A stretch of DNA of 60,000 bases from Zygnema cylindricum (GCA_037447655.1 JBBHKE010001378.1:64001-124000), one strand, 5' to 3'; counted from the first letter of the stretch, positions 33,047-46,259 are shown. Notes: generated by a model not told the origin, from the letters alone. A program made the numbers and translations.

Positions 33047-34440
33047 GATGACAAAGAGTTTGATACCTTCACTAGAAAGGGAGTCTTTACAACTAAGTAT
33101 GGGGATGAAGTTTACTTCACGGCAAATAAGGGTAGCTAAGGAATATTTAGGCTTAACCTGAGTAATGAAAAGAAGAATGCTTATAATGTTGGTGTTCCTA
33201 AGTTGATGATTTGGCATAAGCGGTTGGGGCATGTGCATTTTGATAGGTTGAGGGAAATGAAAAAGCTTGGGGTAGTAGAAGGCATTCAGTTTGGGGATAA
33301 TGAAATGATGAATGATTGTACTGGCTGTGCTCAAGGAAAGGCTCACAGACTTCCCTTTCCCAAAGCCGCCACATATAGAGGTGAGAAAGTAGTAGATCTA
33401 GTCCACACAGATATTTGGGGACCTGCAAAAGTGCCTTCGGTTAGAGGAAAGAGGTTTATGTTGACAATAACCGATGACTGGTCTAGATACTCTAAAGTCT
33501 ACTTCCTAAAAACAAAGTCTGAAACATCAACTTACTTCAAAGAATATAAAGCCTTGAGTGAGAAGTTGCATGGAACCCCCATTAAGAGGTTAAAGAGTGA
33601 TAATGGGGGGGAATAAACCTCTAACCAGTTTGAGGAATACTGCAGAGATGAGGGAGTTCAGCACCAAAAAACTGCACCATGTAACCCGGATACAAAACGG
33701 GGTAGCTGAGAGGTTGAACAGAACACTAGGAGATAGTGCATATAGTTTGTTGGCCGACAAGAAAATAGGAAAGAGATTTTGGGCAGAGGCCATGAACTGT
33801 GCCAACTACATTGAGAATATAGTCCTTACCTCAGTTGTAAAGGGAATGACACCATATGAGAGGTGGGTGGGAAGGAAACCGTATATCTCTCACTAAAAAG
33901 TATTTGGTAGCCAAGTTTACAATCTTGACACGGATGGGAAAAGCTGGAAACTAGATGCTAAGGGAAAACCTGAATACTTTGTAGGATATGATGAGGATGT
34001 CAAAGGATATAGAGTCTATGACTTAGCAAAGAGAGATATCATTTTGGTCAAACACCTAGTTGTCATGGATGAAGGGAAGTCATTTGACCCTTTTAAATAT
34101 ATCAAAAACATAAAAATCAGATTTGAGTCTGAACGTGAGGAGGACTCCATCCTTCCCCAAAGGGACATGAGTGAAACAGGGATTGCAGATTTAGGGGAGA
34201 TCTAAACCACAGGCAATCTACCGAAAACCTCACACATTCATATCGACTTCGAGGAGACAGAAGATGAGGGACCGGAACCGGCTTCCATGGATAGGGGAGC
34301 CGATGAGACAGTAAGGAGAAATCTAAGACTTCCCTCCATCCTTGCTTTGGAGTTTGAGGGGGGGAGAAGGAGCAGCAAAAGGATTCAAGAAAAATAGACG
34401 GCTCACAAGGTAACTAAGCTATCTCACCCAGATGAGCCTT
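33047..34440 (+). pseudogene. E2 integrase and linker
   Basis: Contains the HHCC finger (WHKRLGHVHFDRL ... CTGCAQGKAHR), the core start LVHTDIWGPAK, SDNGGE followed by a stop (33,614), a frameshift near 33,660, then NGVAERLNRTLGDSA and YERWVGRKP. Further stops at 33,893, 34,203 and 34,396 show long decay. Confidence 0.85.
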
Positions 34441-34504
34441 AGTAATACTCGGTGGCAGTAAACAGTCAGGAGAAAGACAGGTGGATTAGAGCCATAAATG
34501 ATGA

Positions 34505-36698
34505 GTGGCCTCTATCATGGAAGCAAATTCTTGGGAACTAGCGGACTACCCTCCGGACAGGAAACCGATTGGCTGTAAATGGGTGTTTAAACTAAAACTG
34601 AACCCAGATAATACCATTGAGAGAAATAAGGCTTTATTGGTAGCAAAGAGGTTCACCCAAAATGAGGGGATTGACTATGAGGAGACCTTTTCTCCAGTTG
34701 TTCGGTTCCCATCTTTAAGGATTCTCCTCAGTCTGGCAGCAGCGGAAGACATGGAAATACACTTGATGGATATTAAGACTGCCTTTCTTAATGGTGAGTA
34801 ATAGGAAGAGATTTTCATTAAGCAACCACAGGGATTTGTGGAGGAAAGAGAAGAGAGCAAAGTGTGCAGGCTCATAAAGTCGTTATATGTTGTTCTGAGA
34901 CAACTGCTGGCACTGAAGATGAAGAAGATGCAGCAGTAGTCATCGTATAACAAATCAAAAGAGGAAGCTTCCACAAATATCGATGGCTGAACAGCAACTT
35001 TGACAGACTATTACTTTCATAAAAAATGCCTCAATGGTCCTGAAAATTTAACGTAGTGTTGATAACTTAAAAAGGAACACACACACAAAATTTCAATAAA
35101 TTCCGCTTACAGATCTGTGAGATATGCAGAAATGAAATTACATAAAACTGAGTGTACAGTTTTCATATCATTTGTTCCTAATGAATCAAATTCACTAAGT
35201 CCTACTTCTATACACCGAAACTACAGCACACGTCTACCATTATCATTTTCCAAAGAAACCACAACCAATTTGCCCGAAACGGCTTCCACCATCACGGTTG
35301 AAGCACTCACTATTCTTGACCACTCTATGTAGGACAGCCATAGGGATAAGGAAAGATTATGTATTTTGTCTACTATGATTTCCGATTCACCCTAACTAAA
35401 AACTACGGTCACATCCATCCCATTTGCAGCATTACATGCTTTACAAATGAACTGTAATCTTGACGCAATTAGGCTTGTCTCTACCGACGAGCGTAGTTCA
35501 CTTGACCCACACATCAGTTTTCTAGATAATGGGAAGGTTGCATTTTCAGTCAATGGTGTCATTGTTGTTTTGAGACAACTACTGGCACTGAAGATGAAGA
35601 AGATGCAGCAGTAGTCATCGTATAACAAATCAAAAGAGGAAGCTTCCACAAATAGCGATGGCTGAACAGCAACTTTGACAGACTATAACTTTCGAAAAAA
35701 AACGCCCCAATGGTCCTGAAAGTTTACCACAGTGTAGATAACATACAAAGGAACACACACACAAACTTTCAATGAATTCCGCTTACATATCTGTGAGATA
35801 TGCAGAAATGAAATTACATAAAACTGAGTGTACAGTTTTCATATCATTTGTTCCTAATGAATCAAATTCACTAAGTCCTACTTCTATACACCGAAACTAC
35901 ACTAAGCTGTACGGAGGCATTCCAGCCGTACATCTAACATTCTAACACAACAAATACTGTGAGTATACCTGTGTACTGAAGGTATGTCATAAACCACATT
36001 CTCAACACTAAACAACTAATTCACTACATACAAAATTCTGTTCTACCAAATATTTACACCGAAGTTCAGACAACGTAAAGTGATAGTGATCTAGTCTGGC
36101 CGATAGTGATCTAGTCACGCCTCGTCAGTATTTGTTGGCGGCGGCTGTCAACCATCCGATTAGAGGATTTGGGACCGTAGAATTGACTTCACGAATTCCT
36201 GTGGTCCTGCCAAATTCCCGTACGTCCACGGAGGACATACTCACGCATTTCTCTCAAGTGACGACGCGTGTCCCAAGTGTGAATGAACCGTGAACTCCCA
36301 ACTTCTCTGTCACACTAATTTTGGTAAGTACTGAACTGAACTCAACCAAAAATAACTTAAGTCCTGAACAGCTCTCTCTCCCTCACAGTTGAGGCATAGA
36401 GAGGACTAAAGCTTTCTTAAAAACAACATTATATGGACTAAAACAGGCTCCTCGACAGTGGAATAATAAACTAGATGAGTTTCTTACTGGTATGGAATAT
36501 ATTCGGATCAAATTTGACCATTCTATCTATATGTTTAAGGATGAGAATGGTGTCATTATTATTGCAATCTATGTGGGTGATCTGCTTGTGCTCAATAAGT
36601 CTTTCGAAAAGATCAATAGGCTAAAGAAAGATCTTAGAAGCAGATTTGATATCAAGGATTTGTGTAAGGCAAAATACATTTTGGGGATCCAAATGTAG
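34505..36698 (+). pseudogene. E2 reverse transcriptase, split by an insertion
   Basis: First part 34,505-34,887 has [17 protein letters not shown], the palm motif [10 protein letters not shown] and CRLIKSLY. It resumes at 36,429 with YGLKQAPRQWNN. The catalytic YVDD box reads YVGD (36,570-36,581), so a catalytic Asp is lost. A stop follows KYILGIQM at 36,696. Confidence 0.85.
34888..36428 (+). mobile_element. LTR-like 1.54-kb insertion with TSD TTATA
   Basis: Ends TGTTGTT ... AACAACA, flanked by TTATA (34,883-34,887 and 36,429-36,433). Its first 344 bp are repeated at 35,563-35,905. This fits either two LTRs, the left one shortened by deletion, or a solo LTR with an internal duplication. No coding capacity or clear primer site; probably a TRIM-like non-autonomous element. 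Confidence 0.7.
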
Positions 36699-37066
36699 AG
36701 AGATAGGGGGAAAAGGATTAGTAGACTTACTCATAAAAAATCAATAGGAAATATGCTTGAGAAATTTCAGATGGAAAAAGCTAACAGTTGTACCACTCTC
36801 AGGACTTGAAAAAAGTAAGTGATGGAAGTGCAGAAGATTGAGTGATGATGTTCAATGATCAGATGAGTCCAAAGGAGAAAAAGTTTATGAAGTCTATCCC
36901 TTATAGACATGTCGTAGGAAGTTTGATCTATGTTATGAACTATACCAGGACGGACATAGCGGCAGCAGTTGGAGTACTCAGTAGGAGTCTTAATGATCCT
37001 AAGAAGAGAGACTAGGAGGCAGCCAAGAGAGTCATGAGATATCTGGTGGGAACCAAAGAGTAATGG

Positions 37067-37570
37067 TTGCATTTGGGAGGGGAGCACATTGACTTCACTA
37101 CTTGGAGTGATGCCAGTTATGGGGACGCACCTATGAGAAGATGCACTTCTGGGTATGTGTTGTATGTAGGGGAAGGTGCTTGCTGTTGGAGCAGTAAGCA
37201 ACAAAAGGTGGTTGCTCAGTCTACTATGGAGGTTGAGTACATGGCCTTTTGTTCTGCTCTGAAAAAATTGATGTGGGTCAAGTCCTTGTTGCAAGAACTG
37301 GGGTATATGAAGGAGGGAGTGCATGAAGTCTTTTGTGATAATCAAGCTACCATTATAATTGCAGCTTATCCAAAACATCATTTCAAAGCTAAGCATATGG
37401 ACATAAGATTAAGTTTTGTGAGGGAAAAAGTTGAGAATAAGATTGTGAATCTTGTATATAGATCTGATAAGGAAATGGTGGCTGATATGATGACAAAACC
37501 ATTGCCCTCTCCTAAATTGAAATATTGCGGAGAAAAATGTGGACTAAAACTAAAGTTAAAACTTAACTAG
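37067..37570 (+). pseudogene. E2 RNase H
   Basis: Long open frame with the copia RNase H motifs TTWSDASYGDAPMRRCTSGY, STMEVEYMAF (catalytic Glu), FCDNQATI and KHHFKAKHMDIR. Ends just before the polypurine tract and 3' LTR. Upstream frames 36,700-37,066 carry the RT connection with several stops. Confidence 0.85.
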
Positions 37571-37583
37571 AAAATAAGGGGAG

Positions 37584-38582
37584 TGTTGAAATTAATAGAT
37601 TTCTAGAGTACTTTCTAGGTGAAAATATGTTAGTATAAAAAGGAAAAAATAAAAGGGCGTGCAGTCTGCCTCCACCTCTTCTCTCTAGCCCCCATACTTG
37701 TTGTAGTCACTGGAGGATAGAGAGGGTGGTTGAGCCATGGCTAGCAGCCAGGACTAAAGAGTGACTAATGTCACTCTCAACAAAAAGTTGAGTTTGGCAC
37801 GACTCAAACCTCCGACCGGTAGAGTGCGGCGTAGCCGGTAACTCTAATCAGTCTGTCGTGAAGTATGTTAAACTACATGGGGTGTGATACATATTTAAAC
37901 TAATACATGGTCTTGAAACCGATTAACTAAAATGTGAACAAATGAACATAGAACTAGTTAAAGTTTCAGTGCGGGGGTCATTTCGCACAAAACAAATGAA
38001 TCGGACATTTGTTTCGACGGTCGACATTTAATGTCAGATTTAATCCGACAGCGCATATCACTGCCGAGATTGCGAAATGGTCACTTTTGGCGTTTACGGA
38101 CGTGGCATGACTTGGCACCACGTGGAGGGATAACATTTGGTCGTAGGAATTCTGAGGAACAAACGGACAGGTGGAAAAGTGAGACACGTCCACTCAATGG
38201 CTTTGTCGTACACAGGCCGTACAAAAAGGACATCGGCCATAGTACCTTTCTCTACTTTACAGTCACGTGATTGGTCCGTACTTCAGTAGATAGGGGTTGT
38301 GAGAGGGATTTAGGACTTAGGAAAACCTGGTAGGTAGTCACCTCTCTCTAAAAGAGCTTTGTATAATATTGGCATTTTTGCCGGCTCGTAACTAATCATC
38401 TGGTTGGCCGTTTTCAGTGATTGTTTTTGCTACAGATCAGGGGAGTCTATGCTCCACATGGGTGTAGTCAAATTGTCAGTTTGCCTTCTTGGACAACAGT
38501 GGTTTTGGCTTGAAGTGGGTTAGTTAAATACTATCTAGAGGCTTATTGCATTCTGTGGTTCAATAAAGGACACAGAATTGTA
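37584..38582 (+). mobile_element. E2 3' LTR
   Basis: Starts TGTTGAAATTAATAG directly after aaaataaggggag and ends TTGTA (TTGCA in relatives). Terminal hairpin ATTCTGTG/CACAGAAT at 38,550-38,578. Confidence 0.9.
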
Positions 38583-39980
38583 GTTCGAGTCCTGCGGAAA
38601 CAACCTTTTGTTGAGAGTGACTTAGGTCACTCTTTAGTCTTGCAGAAGTGAAGCTGAGGCAGCCATGGCTCCACTACTCTCTCTCTCTCTCTTTCAGTGA
38701 CTGCAACAAGTATGGGGGATGGAGAGAGAGAGAGGTGGAGACAGACTCCTTGCTCTCTCTTCATTTTTTATCTAATTTAAACCTAGAAAATACTTATTTT
38801 CAATAGTAACAAAACTGCGCCAACCACATGTAAATAAAAGCGTTGCAAACATCACTTTTTGTCTTTACGAGAGCTCCACGGTGAGAGCACGTTAGATTTT
38901 TACTTAGCCGCAAAATTGAAATTTAGTCGTCTAAGCGTTACATTGAACTTAGACGCAAATTGAAACGAAATCTCTTTAAACCGAAGTACTGTAAGTCTTG
39001 TTCAGAAATATGAAAACAATAATGTTAAAAATGTTTATTCGTAGATAGTGTGGCTCGATTTCGTCCCGCGTGATGACGCGCATTTTTTTCATTTAATTTC
39101 AATTGATATTTTAACGCCAATTCGTTTTATTATAGTGTACAAAGTTTATTTCGTTTCGTGCGTTTAAATATTTCCGTACAAAACTTAAAGTACTTCAGTT
39201 TAAAGATGCAATTCTGAGACCTCCATAGGTCCTTAGAATGCGCAACTCACGCGAAAGCTTTAGGATAACCCTAGCCCCTTTTGTGTTTCAGTAAGAATAA
39301 CTGCCACCCTGGCACACAAAAAATCTAACAACCTTCCCCCCTATGAAGGCAAGACTCTGTGAGTCGATAGCAAAAAGAATCCCTGAATTTGCTCCCGTGA
39401 CCAGTAAATTATTAGTTGGAAAAGATGACCTTTTGTACAGGAGCTCTCTCAAAGAGAGGTAGCTACCTACTAAATTTTCTAAGTTCTATCTCTCTCTAAA
39501 ACTCTATCTACTGACGTACACCACCAATCACAATAGTGTGTTGGACACAAAAGTACAGGTGTCAGTGTACTTTTTGTACGGCCATAGTTCGACATGGCCA
39601 AAAAGGCAACACATGCCTTATTCAGATTTGTTCTCGTAATCTCCGGAGTTGCCGCAAGCCAATGTTGTCCCGCCATGTATCACTTCACGTGGCGATGATC
39701 GTAAAATGCCAAAATTACCTATTCCGTGATCGTGGCGCATATCTTGGTCGCCCGATAAAAACCGGCTATAATTCTAGCCGTTGAAAATAGACTCGTGGTA
39801 TTTGTTTCACGGTTGAAACAAATGCGCGGTATCTATTTCATAAAACACATACAACCGTACTGTACATGAAATTTTTCTATGTACTAGGAATCTATTTGAC
39901 AGTTAAATGAATTATTCTATGTGTTAACATTTATATACGTATAAAACCATATATCAATTAGCACTGGTCCTAGACTAACA

Positions 39981-40060
39981 GGATAAAGCTACCTATTACC
40001 GGCAACTTTGACGGACAATAGGTATCAGGATCAAATGGTAGGTCCGTCAAGTACATTTTT
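39981..40060 (+). other. tRNA-like module, E3 3' LTR
   Basis: GGATAAAGC (39,981), GGATCAAATGG (40,028-40,038) and TTTTT (40,056-40,060). The 5' LTR copy is at 44,589-44,668, with GGATCAAATCT and TTTTT. Confidence 0.55.
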
Positions 40061-40299
40061 AGTAAATCTTCCAAATTGATGCCTCTCTCCATCTGGAAAA
40101 CATAGGCAGCCATGGCTCTAGCTCCCTCTCCACTTTTCGGTGACTGCGATAAGTGTGGGAGCTGAAGAGAGGAGTTAGAGGCAGATTGCCTCTGCTTCTT
40201 TTTCTGCATTTTATCTTTTACAAAATCTAAAAAATACTAAAAGAACCTTTAATTTCTACACTCCCCTTATTTTCTAGTCTTTCTTCAATTTAAGACCAC

Positions 40300-41040
40300 A
40301 CTTCTCTCTGCAAAAAATTGGTTTAGGGGAAGGTACAGGTTTGGTCATCATATCTGCTACCATTTCACTCTCTGGTTTGTATTCTTAACTGATTATCTTG
40401 TTTTCTACCTTCTCCCTAACGAAGCTAAGTTTACTGTTCATATGTTTTGTTTTGAAAGTGTGTTTAGGATTGGCACAAATTGCAATGAAAACAAATCCTT
40501 CCTCATCTTCAAACAAATAAATTGAGTGATCTGAGCTAATCCGAATATATCCCAAACTCGTAAGAAACTCATCGAGCTTTTTATTCCATTGTCAAGGCGC
40601 ATGTTTCAACCCATACAAAGATTTGATTAATCGGCATACCTTGCTCTTCTCCCCTTGCTCTACAATTTTTTTGGGCTGTCGCGTAAAGATCTCCTCTTCC
40701 AACTCTCCATGTAGAAAGGCGGTCGTGATATCCATCTGATGTACTTCCATGTCTTGTGCTACCGCCATACTGAGAAGTATCCGAACAGAGGGAAATCTGA
40801 CGACCGGGGCAAAAGTTTCCTCGTAGTGAATTCCTTCTTTCTGGGTAAATCCTTTCCCCACTAACCGAGTCTTGTAGCGCTCAATGGTGTTATCCGGGTT
40901 GAGTTTCAATTTAACACCTAGTTACACGTGATTGGCTTCCTGTCAGAGGACAGTCCACCAATTCCCATGTATCGGCCGCCATAATTGAAGTCATCTCCTC
41001 ATTAATGGTTGTCTTCCACCGGTTCATTCCAGGACAGTTT
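40300..41040 (-). pseudogene. E3 reverse transcriptase with internal deletion
   Basis: RT N-terminal half (40,909-40,592: [40 protein letters not shown]) continues to FIAI near 40,480. It then jumps directly to the NPKHTFK tail of RNase H. The YVDD box and most of RNase H, several hundred bases, are missing. This copy cannot transpose by itself. Confidence 0.8.
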
Positions 41041-42240
41041 ATAGCCTCCTTATAAGTTTGAGGTTCATCAGGGTGAGACAGTTTGATAACCTTGTTGGTA
41101 ACTTGTCTCTCTTGTAGTCATTTGCTGCTTCTTCTTCCTCCCTCAAACTTTGTTGTTGGAATCGATGGCTTCGTGGAATCTTCCGAGGAGTTTCGACTTC
41201 TCCCCTATCCCTCGATTCCGGGTCTATTTCAATCACGTCTTCCGCTTCAGTTGGAGTTGTTACTAGGGGTTCCACGGCTGAGTCCTCTTCGATTTAATCC
41301 AAATCTGTAAGATCATCATCTTCTCGAAAACTTGGATAGTTAGGAAACTCAAAGTCATCACAATTTTCTGACTCAAATCTGATTTTGACATTTTTTCTAT
41401 ACTTAAAGGGATCTATACATTTCCCTTCATCTATGACAACTAGATGCTTCACTAGAATTATATCTTCTCTCTTGAGATCATATACTCTATATCCTTTTAC
41501 ATCTTCATCATATCTTAACAGATATCCCAAATTTTTTTTGGATCTAACTTCCAATTTGACTGATCTGTGTCTAGACTGAACACTTGACTATTGTAAACCT
41601 CTAAGTGTGAAACATCGGGTTTTCGGTCTGTCCATCTCTCTAAGTTATTTGGCCTTTTACTACTGAAGTAAGAACTCTTTTCTTGAGATAATTAGCAAAA
41701 GTCAACGCTTTGGCCCAAAATCTCGTTCCTATCTTCTTATCTGACAACATACTCCTAGCACTATCGCTTAGTGTTGTATTTAACCTCTCGGCTACACCAT
41801 TCTGCTCAAGATTTTCAAGAACTATCTTTTGGTGTTGCACTCCATCTTCTCTCAAAAAATCCTCAAATTGATTGGAGGTATACTCTCCCCCATTATCACT
41901 CGTTACTCTCTTAATAAAGGTTTCATAGAGTTTCTCACTCCACGCTTTATATTCTTTAAATACCTGTGGGGCCTCTGATTTATTTTTTAAAAAATACACT
42001 CTTGAGTATCGTGACCAATCGTCAGTGATTGTCATCATAAACCTCTAACCACCGAGTGAGGTCACTTTGGCTGGTCCACAAATATCAGTGTGTACCAAGT
42101 CTAACACTTTTTCTCCTTTATAAGTGGCTTCCTTTGGGAAAGGTAACATGTGTGCCTTACCTTGAGAACAACCACTACAGTCACTCAGGTTTTCATTTTC
42201 TCCAAACTCAATTCCTTCCACTATACCTATCTTTTTCATT
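41041..42240 (-). pseudogene. E3 integrase and linker
   Basis: GCSQGKAHMLPFPK, VHTDICGPAK, TITDDWSRYSRVYFLK, SDNGGEYTSNQFEDFL and NGVAERLNTTLSD identify the integrase. Frames are broken by several stops. The linker includes YDEDVKGYRVYDL. Confidence 0.85.
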
Positions 42241-42329
42241 TTTTTAACTTATCTAAATGCATACGTCCAAGCCTCTTATGCCACAACATAATATCATGAA
42301 CACCAACATAGTAAAGTTTCTTCTTTTCA

Positions 42330-43814
42330 TTGCTTAAAATCAGCCTAAACATCCCTGGGCTACCTTTTTCAATAGTGAAATACACTTCCTCCTCAAAGCT
42401 AGAAGTGAAGGTTCCCTTCCTAGTGCCAGTCTTGAAACCCTTATCATCTTACACAGACGTTGAGATGAGGTTTTTGTTTAACTCTAGAATAAACAACACA
42501 TCAGAGAATGTCAGTATGGATGTCTTTCCCTCCACTAAGACTTTCAGATCTACTGATCTTACCATAGTAGTAGTGACTACCCTCCTATCCCCATACTCTA
42601 TTTCTACAGTGGGAATCATTCTCATATTAGTGAAAATATGTTTATCACTACACATGTGCGTGGAGGCACCCGAATCCACAATCCAACATCCTTCACCTTT
42701 CAAACCTCTGAAAGCACATTTATGCTTTCGAGGAATGTCGACCTCGGTCTGCGCCTCCAACTCCTCATCCAACAAGAGCTCATCGTCCTCGTCCTCGGAT
42801 TCCTCCTCTTGTACCTGAGTCACAAGGGCCTTTTTTCTTTAATCTTCAAGGTCCACCGATCTGCCCCTCTTTAAACTGAAGTTGGATTAGCTTAGTGCAC
42901 TCCGCCATATAGTGCTTAGTTTCTTACAAAAGTGCCACAAACCCTTGGGAGCCCTTGGTTTGAACTCGCCGGTCTGATTTTTCTGCCCCCCCCCCCTTCT
43001 ATAATTTCCGACCGGTTTCATGGAATCCTTGTTCCTCCAATCGGTCGCAGCTGCCAAGGCTTGCCCACTCTTTCCTCCCCTTCGGATCTCAATCGTTATT
43101 TAACAAACGAGAATCATCCCGACCACTGAATTCGATATCCACCTTGAGTTCGACAAGTCTTGCACACGGTTGACTATGTTCTCAAACTCATCTGGTAACT
43201 TCATGAGCAAGCATTTAACCTTCATCTTTTCAGTTTACACCTGTCTAGCACTCTCTAGTCTATGAAAAGTGTTGCGAGCTCATAACAGAAATCCAACATC
43301 TTAACCCCCTTGTATATATATACGTCAATATTTTGATCAGTCGGCTACTGTTGCTGAATCGTACCACTTTGGTACATCTATATGAGAGCCACCCAAAGAT
43401 CGGATGCCCTGTCTACCAACAAATGAGGAGATGCAAGCCCTTGAGTAAGATCGCAGAGGATGAAGTTTTTTGCCTCTATATTGTTGTAGTTCACGTATCG
43501 GTATCATTCTCCTCCTTCTTCAAAATAGGTGGCATGAATGCTCAACCTGTTGCTATTCGTGTGACCGTCTCTTTCTCCTTTCCTTTGTCCACCACCTCCC
43601 CTCCTTTGTCTCCTCCGTTGGAGATGTATCTGCATCTCTGATGAATTTGTTTCCTCCAAACCATGGAGGGATGCCAACAGTAGCTAGACGCCTCACCCGT
43701 CCACTCACTATTACCCAAAACCTTTTCTCACATAGAGCTATTGACATCATACTTTCCTAGTATATGAAGCCAGTTCCATTGAGAATGGGCACCCTAGAGG
43801 GTGGGCCCATAACC
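42330..43814 (-). pseudogene. E3 gag and protease
   Basis: Protease frame 42,823-42,449 has an intact WIVDSGASTHMC. Gag is split over several frames: ALCEKRFWVIVSGRVRR near 43,740, then scattered core motifs. A degenerate zinc knuckle lies near 42,920. Confidence 0.8.
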
Positions 43815-44661
43815 TGCAATTATGATACCTTCATAGGTCCTTAAATGGGTAGCTCACACGAAGCCTCTAGGATAACCCATACCCCTTTGTGTTTCAGCAA
43901 GAATAAGTGTCACCCTGGCATACAAAAACTTTGACCACCCTCACCTATGTGAAGGCAAAACTCCCTTGAGTCGATAGCAAAAAGAATCTCTGAATTTGCT
44001 CCATTGATCAGTAAATTGTGAGTGGTCAAAGATGACCATTTGTACAGGAGCGTTGCCGGAGAGAGGTAGCTACCTATTAGATTTTCTAATACCTATCTCT
44101 CTCTTAAACTCTATCTACTAATGTACGGCACCAATCACAATACTGTGTTGTACAAAAAAAGTACAAGTGCCGGTGTACTTTCTATACCGCCATTGTACGA
44201 CATGACCAAAAAGGCAACACATGCCCTATCCGGATTTGTTCTCGTAATCTCTAGAGTTGACGCAATCCAATTTTTTCCCGCCACGTGTCACTTAACGTGG
44301 CGATGATCGTAAAACGCCAAAAGTACCTATTCCGCGATCGCGGCGCCTATCGTGGTCACCCGATAAAAACCGGCTATAATTCTAGCCGTTGAAAATAGAC
44401 GCGTGGTATTTGTTTCACGTTTGAAACAAATGCGCGGTATCTATTTCATAAAACACATACAACCGTTCTGTACTTCAACTTTTCCTATGTACTAAGAATA
44501 TATTCGATAGTTAAATGAATTCCTCTATTTGTTAACATATATATACTTATCAAACCATATATCAATGAGCGCTGGTCTTAGACTAATAAGATAAAGCTAC
44601 CGGCTACCGGCAACTTTGACGGACGACAGGTACTAGGATCAAATCTAAGGTTCGTAAAGTA

Positions 44662-45128
44662 CCTTTTTAGTAAATCTACCAACCTACTGCCTCTCTCCCT
44701 TTGGATAGCATAGGCAGCCATGGCTTTAGCTCCCTCTCCACCTTTTAGTGACTGCGACAAGTGTGGGAGCTGAAGAGAGGAGTAAGAGGCAGATTGCCTC
44801 TGCTTCTTTTTTGCATTTGATCTTTTATAGAACCTAGAAAATACTATAAAGACCTTTAATTTCTACAAAAGAGGTTTCGTTTTATTTTGCTACATTTTTC
44901 GTAAATCTACCAACCTACTGCCTCTCTCCCTCTGGATAGTATAGGCAACCATGGCTCTAGCTCCCTTTCCACCTTTTAGTGATTGCGACAAGTGTGAGAG
45001 TTGAAGAGAGGGGTTAGAGGCAAACTACCTCTGCTTTTTTTTGCATTTTATCTTTTACAAAACCTAGAAAATACTAAAATAATCTTTAATTTCTACAAAA
45101 GAGGTTTCATTTCATTTTGCGTCTAAGC
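44662..45128 (-). repeat. Tandem duplication at the E3/R1 border
   Basis: About 233 bp spanning the last part of the E3 5' LTR, its TSD and ~25 bp of R1 is present twice (44,662-44,895 and 44,896-45,128), roughly 10% diverged. Both end in tttctaca followed by aaagaggtttc. Confidence 0.7.
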
Positions 45129-46259
45129 ACAATGTAACGCTTAGACGAAGAAATTTTAATTTTGCGGCTAGGTTAAAATCCAACGTGCTCTCACCGTGGA
45201 GCTCACGTAAAGACAAAAAGTGACTGTCTGCAACACTTTTATTTACATATGGTTGCCGCAGTTTTATTACTATAAATGTTCGTCGACCGTCTGAATTGCT
45301 AATTTTATTATGACGGTCGACGTTCGCAAGCGCGGCAAAAGTTTAAGAGGCTGAAACAATATTTTGAAAGTCAAAGTTTTCCAATCGATTGATCGTCAGA
45401 TTTAAACTCAACGGTACTTTACTTGTACGATTGTGTACTTCGAACATATATTTTTTGACAAAATGACGAAAGTGACTGTGCGCAACCAAAACTGTGCAAT
45501 TATGTGTCCTCAATTGGACTACAAAATACACAAAGCCTCAAGATACTTGTTAACTAGCCTACTTTAATCCACAGCCACTGCTAGCTAAGAAATCAAGATG
45601 ACAATCTGAATGCACCACTGTGCAGCCTAGACTCCCCTGAGTCTGTAGGAAAAAGAATCTCTGAAAACTCCCAACTAAACGATAAGTTATTAGGCAGTAA
45701 AAAAGCCAATTTGTACAAACTCTCAAAGGGAGAGGTGACTGCCTACCAAAATTTTCTAAGTCCTGATTCCCTCTAATAACTTCTATCTACTGAAGTACGG
45801 ACCAATCAGATTATTGTACCGTACCAAAAAGTACTACTGACGGTGTACCTTTTGTACGGCCTATGTATGACAGGACTATTAAGCGGACGCGTGTCTCCTT
45901 TTCACTCGTCCGTACATTCCTTGGAATTCCTATGACCGAATGTCATCTCTCCACGTGGCTCCAAGTCATGCCACGTCACTAAACGCCAAACTGACTACTC
46001 CGGGATTTCGGCGATGAAGTGCGCCGTTGGATTTGCAGCGTGACGCAATCTTGGCCGTAATAAATACTTACGCGATATTTGTTTCGTTGTCGAAACAAAA
46101 TGCGTGGTATCCGTTTTGAATTGGTACATTCATGAAACTGTATCCATGTACGCCGTACACAGTTTTTGTTAAATGAATTTGCTCTTTCCTAATATTTATA
46201 TATATATATATATATATCTATCATATACTATAGCATTTAGCATTGGTCCTAGTTTAGTA

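Larger units (their letters stand above)
28504..38582 (+). mobile_element. Copia-A element E2, full length but nested and decayed
   Basis: Borders are exact: TSD GTTCG at 28,499-28,503 and 38,583-38,587. The 5' LTR is 28,504-28,657 plus 29,841-30,697 and the 3' LTR is 37,584-38,582 (about 1,000 bp each). The primer site is 30,698-30,712 and the polypurine tract 37,571-37,583. Insertions S2, S3 and the LTR-like element at 34,888-36,428 lie inside. Confidence 0.9.
27735..38805 (-). mobile_element. Copia-A solo LTR S1, interrupted by E2
   Basis: Two pieces, 27,735-28,503 and 38,588-38,805, form one ~987-bp minus-strand LTR. It is flanked by GTTAC (27,730-27,734) and GTAAC (38,806-38,810), a TSD with one change, within R1. 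E2 and one copy of its TSD GTTCG separate the two pieces. Confidence 0.8.
39208..44867 (-). mobile_element. Copia-A element E3, both LTRs, TSD AAAGA
   Basis: 3' LTR 39,208-40,260 and 5' LTR 43,815-44,867, each 1,053 bp. AAAGA flanks both ends (39,203-39,207 and 44,868-44,872). Polypurine tract at 40,261-40,278, primer site at 43,801-43,814. Internal region is only ~3.5 kb because RT and RNase H are partly deleted. It sits in arm b of R1. Confidence 0.92.
27560..45494. repeat. Foldback repeat R1 with inverted arms, split by insertions
   Basis: Arm a lies at 27,560-27,734 plus 38,811-39,003 (reverse). Arm b lies at 39,183-39,207 plus 44,873-45,494 (forward). A loop of about 180 bp at 39,004-39,182 separates them. 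Removing the insertions leaves about 400-bp arms that match each other along their length. Each arm also has a small hairpin, CGTCTAAG ... CTTAGACG. S1/E2 split arm a, E3 splits arm b, and E4 sits at the outer end of arm b. No transposase is seen; a non-autonomous foldback or Mutator-like element is likely. Confidence 0.7.

Noticed and set aside
27560-45494. CRISPR array or bacterial integron-like structure
   Set aside because: Repeats are LTRs and inverted arms of eukaryotic transposons; no short regular repeat-spacer pattern.
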